From Bacteroidota bacterium (GTDB lineage Bacteria; Bacteroidota; Bacteroidia; B-17B0; Aurantibacillaceae), in assembly GCA_025360565.1 (NCBI GenBank), contig JANYBY010000227.1, forward strand, positions 1-10,415: a stretch of DNA of 10,415 nucleotides, read 5' to 3'. Under the pieces are notes generated by a model. The model worked only from the letters and a program-made list of their open reading frames with translations. It did not search any database and was not told the origin of the DNA. This document shows positions 1-7,216 of the stretch, one piece after another (the first letter of the stretch is position 1; each line of letters starts with the position of its first letter). Both the position numbers and the translations under genes were made by a program.

Positions 1-357
1 GTTTTTTTCAATCAAATTACCTTTTTCATCGTATTTGCGGGTAAATTTACCAACAAAATTTCCGTCGCCATCGTATTTACAAAACTCAATTTGGTTTCCC
101 TTTTCATCGTATTTAAAAGTATATTTAAAATCTGAACTTCCGTTAGCGAACAATTTATTTTCTTCGATCACATTACCTTTTCCGTCGTATTTACGGGTGT
201 ATTTAAAATCCAATCCTCCATCAGATTTATAAGATTTTTTTTCTGATAAATTTCCTTTCTGATCGTACTTAAAAACAACTTTACTGTTTAAGTCACCATC
301 CGAATCAAAAATATATTCTTCTAAAATATTTCCACGATCATCGTACTTGTTTAAATA
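1..357 (-). repeat. 78-bp in-frame tandem coding repeat
   Basis: The coding strand repeats with a 78-nt period (26 codons), beginning at residue 83 of the lipoprotein and continuing past the window edge. Each unit contains a conserved TACGATnnnnnnGGnAAT-like core encoding YDxxGN. The units have diverged in sequence, so this is an old protein repeat and not a recent slippage array. Confidence 0.8.
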
Positions 358-603
358 ACGATCATAGGGTTTATCGGTTCTTGAACCCTGAACAATTTCG
401 CCGAATTTATCCTGAGCTTTATAAGTATCTAATTTGATCAGTTTTACATTACCCTGCAAGCTGTCTTTTTCAACAACCGTTTTATCCTGGCTAATGCTAT
501 CAAGCTTTAACTGATTAATTATTTCCTCTTTGTTTTTAACAACACTATCCTGACATGATAAAAATAGGAGAACAAGTGATAGTGTGAAGATTGTCGTTTT
601 CAT
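1..603 (-). CDS. Lipoprotein with tandem KYDxxGN repeats (C-terminus beyond window)
   Basis: The reading frame is open from an ATG at 603-601 to the window edge, giving 201 residues with no stop, so the 3' end is missing. Residues 1-17 form a lipoprotein signal: Lys2, a hydrophobic stretch, then LFLSC with Cys17 as the predicted lipidated residue. A polar linker runs to about residue 82. From residue 83 there are four complete 26-residue repeats (83-108, 109-134, 135-160, 161-186) and the start of a fifth. Their shared core is KYDxKGNxxE followed by an Asp/Gly/Asn-rich turn and a closing Lys. The pattern resembles YD/RHS-like or MORN-like beta-hairpin repeats, but it is not a clear member of either. 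The likely location is the cell envelope, anchored by lipid. Function is unknown. The gene lies 118 bp downstream of the protease gene on the same strand, with a terminator between them, so it is probably transcribed separately. Confidence 0.8.
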   Translation of the reverse strand, partial: MKTTIFTLSLVLLFLSCQDSVVKNKEEIINQLKLDSISQDKTVVEKDSLQGNVKLIKLDTYKAQDKFGEIVQGSRTDKPYDRYLNKYDDRGNILEEYIFDSDGDLNSKVVFKYDQKGNLSEKKSYKSDGGLDFKYTRKYDGKGNVIEENKLFANGSSDFKYTFKYDEKGNQIEFCKYDGDGNFVGKFTRKYDEKGNLIEKN

Positions 604-670
604 TTTAAAATAGGCTAGCCTTAATAATTATGTTTAAATTACGTACGTAAAAAAACAAATGTCGGTTTTT

Positions 671-704
671 TAAAAGGGTTCAGAAATATTTCTGAACCCT
701 TTTT
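671..704 (-). terminator. Perfect 17-bp inverted repeat, probable terminator of the metalloprotease gene
   Basis: Positions 671-687 and 688-704 are exact reverse complements, with core AGGGTTCAGAAA. A-rich and T-rich runs flank the stem, so a transcript from either strand would form a hairpin with a U-rich 3' side. It lies 18 bp beyond the stop codon of the minus-strand protease gene and 68 bp before the start of the lipoprotein gene. That placement suits termination of the protease transcript. Confidence 0.75.
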
Positions 705-721
705 ATAATCTTACAAAAGTT

Positions 722-3025
722 TTAATGCGATATAATTAATTTTTTTGTCACTTTTTCAATACCATTTGATATAGTAATAAAATAGACACCGTCTGCCTTG
801 CTACTCAAGTCAATTTCAAACGCGTTGTTTTGAACGTTTCCAAAATCAGTAGATGATATTTGCTGGCCAATATAATTATGCAGTTTTACATTGATCTTTT
901 GTTGATCAGGGAAAGTACAGATCAAATTGAAAATACCTGAACTTGGATTTGGCATGATCTCGATATTTGCTTTAAAACCTGAAATTTCTTGAATTCCGAC
1001 AACCGGACGGCAGGTTATTTGAGGTATAATAGCCAATTGAATTTTTGCATTACGCTGATATTTATAGGTTCTCCAATTGTTTGCCTGCACTAACATCCAT
1101 GCGCTTGAATCGTTGTGTAAATTCGTTTTCGTATCAGAAAATATCCTGATCGAATCTGAAGGAGCAAAATAAGGTTCTTGAACAGATGCAAAGAAACCAC
1201 TTGTTGGAATAATTACAGGCGCTGCAAAGTTAAATACAAATGGTATAATTCTTTTTATCGGAAAAACATAACCTGTATCGCCACAATTGTATACACGGTT
1301 GGTGTGGGTTGTTGCGCAAATAGAACTAATTGGAACGCTGTATTGGCCAATCATAGAGCCAGGACCTGCGCCCGGCGTACCACCATATAGCTTACAAATT
1401 ATTTGTGTGCTTCCGGCACCTACATATTTTGTACCAATTGAATCAAATAAAACGCGCACACTGTTTACTTGAGGTAAAGGTGTATCGCTATACGAACCTG
1501 AAGGATAAAATTGTGCAACTTCTTTATCTTTATAACAATTAGTACCAACTAAAAACCCTGTCCACCCGCTTTGGCAACCTGATGTAATGCTACTTGTTGG
1601 AGAAATATATGCGGCCAATGTATCTGCCATGGATACTTTTATTTGACTTAAAGTATCAAGACAAACCGGCGGTTTAGGGCATGTTGAAACGTTAATAACA
1701 ATTTGTGTTGCTGAAGAAGTTGCAACCGTATTTGAAGCAGTTAAAATTAAAGTGTAAGTACCCGGCGCGGTAAATGTAATTGCAGGGCTTGCCACAAAAG
1801 GGCTTGGGTTAAATGAAGCCGATGGTGCGGAAGTCCAGGTAAATGTTGGCGCCGGACCGCCTGATGAAGTATTGCTTGGTGTAAATACGCCATTTACACA
1901 TGGCTGCGATAATAAGGTGAAATCAGCTACAGCCGGGCCCGGAGCAGGAGGGGGACCTATTGAACATAATCCATGAGTTCCCAATAAATTGCGATAAGTG
2001 CCTTGACTCATTGCTGTTTGCATACGTATTGCTTGATCAGGAGTAAACATGTACATACATGATTGATATACATAATCCATAAAATCCATAGTCATTTCTC
2101 CATTAGGACTCATACCGACCCCGCAAAGGTTAACGTTTGCCGGTTGCGATGGACAAGCGTTGTTCGGGTTTTTTGCCCAAGGAGTATCGTTGCAATAATC
2201 GGTTAAGCAATTTCCGTCGCCCCACATGTGGCGTAAGCCTAACCAGTGGCCGGCTTCGTGCGCAAGTGTACGGCCTTTATCATAATCGGGCGTATAAAGT
2301 GTTCCTGTAGTTCCAAAACATTTTGCATAAACCCAGCAACCATCGGTAGTTGCGCTACCAGTGAAAGTGTTGATGATGCCGGTTAACCCTGTTCCGCCCG
2401 GGAAAGTTGCATAACCCAAAAGACCTGAGTCAGCTGATTTAGCCGAGATCCAAACATTGAAATATTTAGTGGGATCCCAGATTGTTGCAGGCTTAATAAT
2501 ATTGTTAAAGTTGTTCGTGATAGTATTTATTGCGTTTGTGGTAGCCGGGTTTGTTGCTGTTGGCACCACTGTATAATTTATCCTGTCAATTCCGGGCTGA
2601 GCTAAAATACCGCCGGTAGGATTGGTGGTTGCCAAACAAAATTGAATACCTGTATTGGCAATTAAAGGTAAAAATGCCGCGGGTGTTGTGTTCCCGTATT
2701 GGTTAGCTGTTCCTGCAAAATCGGCATTAAGTTCGGTTAATTGAGAATTAACCTGTGCTTGCGAAATGTTTGGGTAGGTACCAACCGCTTCACCAGCGTG
2801 TATAATGTGCACAATTATAGGAATGGTATAGGTGGTCATTTTGCCCTTAGCGGCATTTGCCTTTAAGCCTTCCTTATATTTTACAACTTCTTTATTGAAC
2901 CATTCATCCCATTGTTGAGGGGGAACCGGTGTTCCGCATTGCTCATTAGGATCTTGTTTGAGCACTTGTGAAAAAGAGCAGAAACTTAATAAACATGACA
3001 AAAAAAGTAAATTTAATTTATTCAT
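722..3025 (-). CDS. Secreted M43-family (cytophagalysin/pappalysin-like) zinc metalloprotease with PKD-like and T9SS sorting domains
   Basis: A predicted extracellular zinc endopeptidase of 767 residues. The start is taken at the ATG at 3025-3023. The longer frame from 3061 adds 12 polar residues before a normal signal peptide, and a -7 box at 3069-3076 would put the transcript start about there. Residues 1-19 are a signal peptide ending SFS|Q. The catalytic domain spans roughly 60-355, with the metzincin zinc site HEAGHWLGLRH at 256-266 (His256, Glu257, His260, His266) and the Met-turn region MDFMDY at 313-318, followed by an MFTPDQ element typical of the family. A PKD-like domain follows (about 365-450), then a Cys-containing beta-rich region of unknown type (about 455-690). 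A C-terminal T9SS type A sorting domain (about 690-767) begins near MPNPSSG and ends KKLIISH. The protein should cross the outer membrane through T9SS. The natural substrate is unknown. Confidence 0.92.
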   Translation of the reverse strand: MNKLNLLFLSCLLSFCSFSQVLKQDPNEQCGTPVPPQQWDEWFNKEVVKYKEGLKANAAKGKMTTYTIPIIVHIIHAGEAVGTYPNISQAQVNSQLTELNADFAGTANQYGNTTPAAFLPLIANTGIQFCLATTNPTGGILAQPGIDRINYTVVPTATNPATTNAINTITNNFNNIIKPATIWDPTKYFNVWISAKSADSGLLGYATFPGGTGLTGIINTFTGSATTDGCWVYAKCFGTTGTLYTPDYDKGRTLAHEAGHWLGLRHMWGDGNCLTDYCNDTPWAKNPNNACPSQPANVNLCGVGMSPNGEMTMDFMDYVYQSCMYMFTPDQAIRMQTAMSQGTYRNLLGTHGLCSIGPPPAPGPAVADFTLLSQPCVNGVFTPSNTSSGGPAPTFTWTSAPSASFNPSPFVASPAITFTAPGTYTLILTASNTVATSSATQIVINVSTCPKPPVCLDTLSQIKVSMADTLAAYISPTSSITSGCQSGWTGFLVGTNCYKDKEVAQFYPSGSYSDTPLPQVNSVRVLFDSIGTKYVGAGSTQIICKLYGGTPGAGPGSMIGQYSVPISSICATTHTNRVYNCGDTGYVFPIKRIIPFVFNFAAPVIIPTSGFFASVQEPYFAPSDSIRIFSDTKTNLHNDSSAWMLVQANNWRTYKYQRNAKIQLAIIPQITCRPVVGIQEISGFKANIEIMPNPSSGIFNLICTFPDQQKINVKLHNYIGQQISSTDFGNVQNNAFEIDLSSKADGVYFITISNGIEKVTKKLIISH

Positions 3026-3068
3026 ATGGTTTTGTTTGGTAATTTTTATTTGATGCAACAATTTTAAG

Positions 3069-3076
3069 CAAATATA
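3069..3076 (-). promoter_or_regulatory. Candidate -7 box of the metalloprotease gene
   Basis: The minus strand reads TATATTTG here, a full match to the Bacteroidota -7 consensus TAnnTTTG. Transcription would start near 3062-3065, giving a leader of about 38 nt before the ATG at 3025. I see no good TTTG at the expected -33 distance, so the call rests on the -7 box and its position. Confidence 0.45.
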
Positions 3077-3286
3077 TAACTATTTAACATTAAAGTATTA
3101 CGGTTCACTAACCGAATATACGCCTTCAATAACTGTAACAGCATTGCCACTTTTGTTGATAAACTGTTAGTTATTTTAATTTCCTTCAAATTTGCGGTTT
3201 TTAGACGATTAAATTTATAAAAATAGCCCTCTTATAATCTATTACGGATTTGTTTGTTAAAAGGTTGGTTGGGTTGAAAACTATTT

Positions 3287-5722
3287 TTAAGCAGAAATTT
3301 TGGCCAGTCGGGCAAATTTTAACAATAAATTCTTGTTCCCAATACCCTCAAATTGAATAAGCGCCTTTGTTTCGGGCCACATACCTTCGAGCGAAACGAT
3401 CTTACCGGTACCAAACTTTTCATGACTCACCAAATCATCCTGTTTTAAGGATTGGTTTACTGCATAATCAATAGGCGCGGAATTAGACAAAATGGCTTTT
3501 GACCTTAAGCTAATTAGTTTTTTATTAGGCGGGTTAAAATTTATAGCCGTTTTAGTAGTATCACTTTTTGTATCGCCTTTTTTTGAAGGATCGCTGTAAT
3601 CGTTCCTGAATTTATCAAAAAAATTATCGCTAAAACCGGCTGATTGGGTTTCTTCGGGCAGATCAATAAACTTCTCGTCAATTTCATCAATAAAACGGCT
3701 TGGTTCGCAATAAATTAAATTTCCAAAACGGTAACGGGTGGTAGCAAAGCTTAGTGTAGCCTGCTTTTCGGCTCTGGTAACAGCTACATAAAATAAACGA
3801 CGTTCTTCCTCCAAATCGCTCCGGCTGTTTAGGGATAGTTGTGATGGAAACAAATTTTCTTCCAACCCTACAACATAAACATATTTAAACTCTAATCCTT
3901 TTGCGGCGTGCACAGTCATTAAACTTACTTTATCCGCATTCTGATCATCTTTACTATCCTTATCTACATCCGTTAACAGGGTAATTTCCTGCATAAACTC
4001 GTCCAATGTTTTTAAACTTGCTTCGTTTGTTTCCGAAAGCAGATCGGCTTCGTTTTTTGTAAGCGTGGTTTTTATAAAATCGTTTAATTCATCTTCCTGT
4101 GGTGTACGTTCTGTTTCTACAAAATCTTTTATTCCGTTCAATAATTCCTGAACATTTTCATATCTGCCCACTCCTTCGGGCGTTTTATCTGAATACAATT
4201 CCCGAACAATGCCGCTGTTTACGGCAATGTGATTGGCCAATTCAAAGGCATCTTTGTAGGCAAGTGTAAATGAATAGGATTTTATTTGTGCTACAAAATC
4301 GCTTATTTTGGCGGATATGCCGGCATTAATTCCCAAACTTGTTACGGATGAGGTTGACCCATTGAAATCTTTCAAATTACTTATAACTGTAAAAATGCTA
4401 ATATCATGCTCTGCCGCGGCAACACTTAATTTATCAATAGTTGTTTGTCCAATGCCCCTTGCAGGATAATTAATAATGCGTTTTAAACTTTCGTCGTCGT
4501 TATTATTAATGGTTAAGCGGAAATAGGAAAGCACATCCTTAACCTCTTTGCGCTGATAAAAACTTACACCGCCATAAATTCTATATGGAATATTTAAGCG
4601 CCTTAACGATTCTTCAAAAGAACGTGACTGAGCATTTGTACGATATAAAATAGCAAAATCACTGTTCATCACTTGGTTTTGCATGCGTGTTTCGAAAATG
4701 TGATTGACAATTTTTTGCCCTTCTTCATTATCGGTATTTGCCTTTATTACTTTTATTTTTTGCCCTTCTTCATTATCGGTAAAAACGTGTTTTTTAAACT
4801 GATCTTTATTGTTTGAAATGATCTGATTGGCGGCTTCCACAATTGTTTTTGTGCTGCGGTAATTTTGCTCGAGTTTAAAGGTTTGCAGATCGGGATAATC
4901 TTTTTCGAAATTTAAAATATTTTGAATATTAGCGCCCCTGAAACCGTAAATACTCTGCGCGTCATCACCCACCACACAAATATTCAGAAAACGCGCCGCC
5001 AATTGTTTAATGATAACGTATTGCGAAAAATTTGTATCCTGGTACTCATCCACCAAAATATACCGGAATTTATTTTGGTATTTTAAAAGTACTTGAGGAA
5101 AATCGCGTAATAAAATATTTGTTTGATAGAGCAGATCATCAAAATCCATTGCACCCGCTTTAAAATTTCTTTTTTGATAGGCGAGATAGACCTCACCAAG
5201 TAAAGGTTTGCGGCTGCTTCGGTCTTCCTGCTGAGTTACCGGGTTATTTAAATAAGCTTGCGCCGAGATCAATTTATTTTTGGCATCGCTTATTCTGTTT
5301 AAAACCAAAGAGGGTTTATAAATTTTATCGTCTAAATTAAATTGTTTTAAAATTTCTTTTATCACACTTTTACTATCTTCAGTATCGTAAATTGTAAAGT
5401 TGTTCGGGTAACCGATCTTATCTGCTTCAATGCGCAAAATTTTCGCGAAAATACTATGAAACGTTCCCATCCATAAATTTTTCGCTTCTTTCTCGCCAAC
5501 AATTTTAGCGATCCTGTTTTTCATTTCGCGAGCCGCTTTATTGGTAAACGTAAGGGCTAAAATATTAAACGCATCGTTGCCCTTTTCCATTATATGGGCA
5601 ATGCGATACATTAAAACTCTTGTTTTGCCCGAACCTGCCCCCGCAATGATCATAATAGGGCCATCGGTGGCCATGGCCGCGGCCTTTTGCGCGCTATTTA
5701 ATTCTTCTAAAAAGTGACTCAT
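3287..5722 (-). CDS. uvrD: ATP-dependent 3'-5' DNA helicase, UvrD/PcrA family (superfamily 1)
   Basis: An 811-residue helicase acting in the cytoplasm on nucleotide excision and mismatch repair intermediates and on stalled replication or transcription complexes. The SF1A motifs appear in order: Q motif LNSAQ (8-12), Walker A GAGSGKT (28-34), motif Ia TFTNKAA (58-64), motif II VDEYQDT (224-230), motif III with VVGDDAQSIYGFRG, motif IV with QNYRST, motif V with TVHAAKGLEF, and motif VI EEERRLFYVAVTRA (638-651, Arg650 being the arginine finger). The C-terminal segment, about 760-810 with HEKFGTGK from 767, matches the small Tudor-like domain of PcrA/UvrD that contacts RNA polymerase. Length is slightly above the usual 720-780. 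A Ser/Asp/Lys-rich linker at about 690-760 accounts for some of this. It is transcribed divergently from bamD. UvrD and PcrA cannot be told apart by name in this phylum. Confidence 0.97.
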   Translation of the reverse strand: MSHFLEELNSAQKAAAMATDGPIMIIAGAGSGKTRVLMYRIAHIMEKGNDAFNILALTFTNKAAREMKNRIAKIVGEKEAKNLWMGTFHSIFAKILRIEADKIGYPNNFTIYDTEDSKSVIKEILKQFNLDDKIYKPSLVLNRISDAKNKLISAQAYLNNPVTQQEDRSSRKPLLGEVYLAYQKRNFKAGAMDFDDLLYQTNILLRDFPQVLLKYQNKFRYILVDEYQDTNFSQYVIIKQLAARFLNICVVGDDAQSIYGFRGANIQNILNFEKDYPDLQTFKLEQNYRSTKTIVEAANQIISNNKDQFKKHVFTDNEEGQKIKVIKANTDNEEGQKIVNHIFETRMQNQVMNSDFAILYRTNAQSRSFEESLRRLNIPYRIYGGVSFYQRKEVKDVLSYFRLTINNNDDESLKRIINYPARGIGQTTIDKLSVAAAEHDISIFTVISNLKDFNGSTSSVTSLGINAGISAKISDFVAQIKSYSFTLAYKDAFELANHIAVNSGIVRELYSDKTPEGVGRYENVQELLNGIKDFVETERTPQEDELNDFIKTTLTKNEADLLSETNEASLKTLDEFMQEITLLTDVDKDSKDDQNADKVSLMTVHAAKGLEFKYVYVVGLEENLFPSQLSLNSRSDLEEERRLFYVAVTRAEKQATLSFATTRYRFGNLIYCEPSRFIDEIDEKFIDLPEETQSAGFSDNFFDKFRNDYSDPSKKGDTKSDTTKTAINFNPPNKKLISLRSKAILSNSAPIDYAVNQSLKQDDLVSHEKFGTGKIVSLEGMWPETKALIQFEGIGNKNLLLKFARLAKISA
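4710..4781 (-). repeat. Two exact 27-bp direct repeats, 45 bp apart, inside uvrD
   Basis: Positions 4710-4736 and 4755-4781 carry the same 27 bases. The spacing of 45 bp is 15 codons, so the frame is kept. The repeats encode TDNEEGQKI twice, at residues 315-323 and 330-338, just after helicase motif IV. Confidence 0.85.
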
Positions 5723-5790
5723 TAGTTGCCGTAAAATTAAATTAAATTAATTGTGATTAAGATAAAATGTTTGAACAAAACGGAAAAAGT

Positions 5791-5818
5791 TAAACCTATT
5801 AGGGCTTAATTGAGCAAA
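5791..5818 (-). promoter_or_regulatory. Candidate promoter of uvrD
   Basis: On the minus strand a TTTG (5818-5815) is followed after 16 bp by TAGGTTTA (5798-5791), seven of eight matches to TAnnTTTG counting the free positions. The start would lie near 5785, about 60 nt before the uvrD ATG. The spacing is at the short edge of the usual range, so this is a modest call. Confidence 0.35.
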
Positions 5819-5912
5819 CGTTTTTAGTCGACCGGCTTATAACATCAGGATTTTTTAATCCGGTTCTTAATGCATTTACCAAATTTTAACCCCCCGATTG
5901 TTTCAAAAAGTG

Positions 5913-5920
5913 TATTTTTG
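5913..5920 (+). promoter_or_regulatory. Candidate -7 box of the bamD-rpoZ operon
   Basis: TATTTTTG is a full match to TAnnTTTG. It ends only 6 bp before the TTG start codon of bamD, so the predicted transcription start falls on or next to the start codon. No convincing TTTG sits at the -33 distance. An ATTG at 5897-5900 is too close. Confidence 0.45.
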
Positions 5921-5926
5921 CGTTAA

Positions 5927-6724
5927 TTGAAAACTTTTTTTAAAATAACTTTATTCTGCTTGGTAATTTTTGCTTTATCGGCTTGCGATGGATTTAATAA
6001 ATTGGTAAAAAGCACCGACTTCGAATTAAAATTAACTAGAGCAAAAGAGTATTTTGATAAGGAGCAGTATTTAAAATCTTCGCAATTATACGAGGAACTT
6101 ATTCCCGTTGTTAAAGGCACGCCAAAAGCCGAAACAGTTTATTATTACTATACCTGGAGCGAATATAATTTAGGAGATTATTTGCTTGGCCAATATCATT
6201 TTAAAAATTTCACACATCAGTTTCCCGCAAGCGAGCATGCCGAAGAATGTTATTTTATGAACGCGTACTGTTATTTTTTAACCTCGGCTAATTATAAATT
6301 GGATCAAACAAGCACCAAGAATGCGATCAAAGAATATCAATCTTTTTTGGATGCTTACCCTGAAAGTAAACGTATTGATACCTGCAACCTGTTAATTGAT
6401 AAATTGAGGAATAAACTGGAAAGAAAGGAATATGAGATAGTGAAGAATTATTATAAACTGAGCGATTGGAAGGCCGCGATTGTATCTACCAAAGGGTTTA
6501 TTAAAGATTACCCCTCATCTTTGTATACCGAAGAGATCTATTATTTATTGATAGATTCGTATTTCCAGCTGGCAGAAAACAGTATTCAGGCCAAAAAGGG
6601 AGAGCGATTGGATGGGGCAATAGAAAATTATGTGAAATTTGTAGATTTATACCCCAAAAGTACGTATCTTAGCCGCGCAGAATCGATCTATAACAGCTGC
6701 AAAAAGTTAAAAGATAAATTATAA
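5927..6724 (+). CDS. bamD: Outer membrane protein assembly factor BamD (TPR lipoprotein)
   Basis: A 265-residue lipoprotein of the BAM complex, which inserts beta-barrel proteins into the outer membrane. It acts on the periplasmic face of that membrane, bound to BamA. The signal sequence runs KTFFKITLFCLVIFALSAC, with Cys20 as the lipidated residue. It is followed by the KLVKSTDFELK segment typical of Bacteroidota BamD. TPR-like helix pairs follow: about 35-62 (AKEYFDKEQYLKSSQLYEEL), about 70-105, about 125-150 (EYQSFLDAYPES), about 175-215, and about 225-260 (NYVKFVDLYPKS). The start is TTG at 5927: the preceding in-frame codon is TAA (5924-5926), and starting at the next candidate would destroy the signal peptide. 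The gene ends with a double stop TAATAA and is followed after 4 bp by rpoZ, so the two are co-transcribed. Confidence 0.93.
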   Translation: MKTFFKITLFCLVIFALSACDGFNKLVKSTDFELKLTRAKEYFDKEQYLKSSQLYEELIPVVKGTPKAETVYYYYTWSEYNLGDYLLGQYHFKNFTHQFPASEHAEECYFMNAYCYFLTSANYKLDQTSTKNAIKEYQSFLDAYPESKRIDTCNLLIDKLRNKLERKEYEIVKNYYKLSDWKAAIVSTKGFIKDYPSSLYTEEIYYLLIDSYFQLAENSIQAKKGERLDGAIENYVKFVDLYPKSTYLSRAESIYNSCKKLKDKL

Positions 6725-6728
6725 TAAG

Positions 6729-7055
6729 ATGGATTTTAAGAAAACTAACGCAGAGCAGAGCATTGCAACTCGCGATATTCGCAGGTTTGACGGGACAACC
6801 GGAAATATTTACGAGGCAGTTGCTATTATGAGCAAACGTGCTAACCAGATAAGCACCGAAATTAAAGAGGAATTATCAGGTAAATTGCAGGAATTCAGCA
6901 GCCATACCGATAACCTCGAAGAAGTGTTTGAGAACCGTGAGCAAATTGAAATTTCTAAACATTACGAAAAGTTACCTAAGCCATCATTGATCTCTATTCA
7001 AGAATTTTTAGAAGACAAGGTATATTACCGTAATCCTACTAAAAATCCTGAATAA
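6729..7055 (+). CDS. rpoZ: DNA-directed RNA polymerase omega subunit (RpoZ/Rpb6-like, Bacteroidota type)
   Basis: A 108-residue protein matching the omega subunit found beside bamD in Bacteroidota. It binds the beta' subunit and supports assembly and stability of RNA polymerase. The conserved omega core is GNIYEAVAIMSKRANQI at 25-41, preceded by a TRDIRRFD segment. The middle is Glu-rich and probably helical, and a C-terminal tail of about 35 residues is characteristic of this phylum's form. There is no signal peptide, so it is cytoplasmic. It starts 4 bp after the bamD stop without its own visible promoter, and is followed by a hairpin terminator. Such genes are often annotated as hypothetical. 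The assignment here rests on the omega core motif and the conserved neighbourhood. Confidence 0.85.
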   Translation: MDFKKTNAEQSIATRDIRRFDGTTGNIYEAVAIMSKRANQISTEIKEELSGKLQEFSSHTDNLEEVFENREQIEISKHYEKLPKPSLISIQEFLEDKVYYRNPTKNPE

Positions 7056-7073
7056 GGCTTTTAAAAAATATTT

Positions 7074-7107
7074 AAAAGGCAGTGAGCATTAGCTTTACTG
7101 CCTTTTT
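7074..7107 (+). terminator. Rho-independent terminator of bamD-rpoZ
   Basis: The arms AAAAGGCAGT (7074-7083) and ACTGCCTTTT (7097-7106) are perfectly complementary, with a short imperfect inner stem and a T-run running on from the right arm. It begins 18 bp after the rpoZ stop codon. Confidence 0.85.
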
Positions 7108-7118
7108 GCTTTAATACC

Positions 7119-7212
7119 TTTTTGCCACGAAGGCACAAAATCACAAAGGGTCGCAAAGGAAAAATAAAATAACTTTGTGTAACTTGGTGCCTTGGAGTCT
7201 TCATGGCAAAAA
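7119..7212. repeat. REP-like long imperfect palindrome (GCCACGAAGGCAC family)
   Basis: Three nested pairs of inverted arms are exact: TTTTTGCCA (7119-7127) with TGGCAAAAA (7204-7212), AAGGCAC (7130-7136) with GTGCCTT (7187-7193), and CACAAAG (7142-7148) with CTTTGTG (7173-7179). The whole 94-bp element could fold into one long stem. The wording (GCCACGAAGGCAC ... CTTTGTG ... GGTGCCTTGG ... TGGC) resembles a dispersed intergenic palindrome I recall from many Bacteroidota genomes. The coaBC frame can be read back into it from a TTG at 7175, but that part is repeat and not protein. Confidence 0.85.
7170..7177 (+). promoter_or_regulatory. Candidate -7 box of coaBC, inside the palindromic repeat
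   Basis: TAACTTTG is a full match to TAnnTTTG. The predicted transcription start is near 7182-7184, leaving a leader of about 34 nt to the coaBC ATG at 7217. No clear TTTG is present 17-23 bp upstream. The upstream terminator at 7074-7107 means coaBC needs a promoter in this interval. Confidence 0.4.
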
Positions 7213-7216
7213 ACGG

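Noticed and set aside
35..232. Open frame of 65 codons on the plus strand
   Set aside because: It is the antisense of the KYDxxGN repeat gene. Its repeated Pro/Ser/Tyr pattern is just the complement of the repeats.
1178..1472. Two overlapping open frames on the plus strand
   Set aside because: Both are antisense to the metalloprotease gene and have no protein features.
3026..3061. Twelve extra N-terminal residues for the metalloprotease
   Set aside because: They precede a complete signal peptide, and the candidate -7 box at 3069-3076 would start transcription at about this point, so the ATG at 3025 fits better.
3101..3114. Small inverted repeat CGGTT-CACT-AACCG upstream of the metalloprotease gene
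   Set aside because: A 5-bp stem without a T-run is too weak to call a terminator, and there is no second copy to support an operator.
7175..7216. Upstream TTG start for coaBC
   Set aside because: The added 14 residues are translated from the right arm of a palindromic repeat and are not like CoaBC. The ATG at 7217 gives the normal N-terminus.
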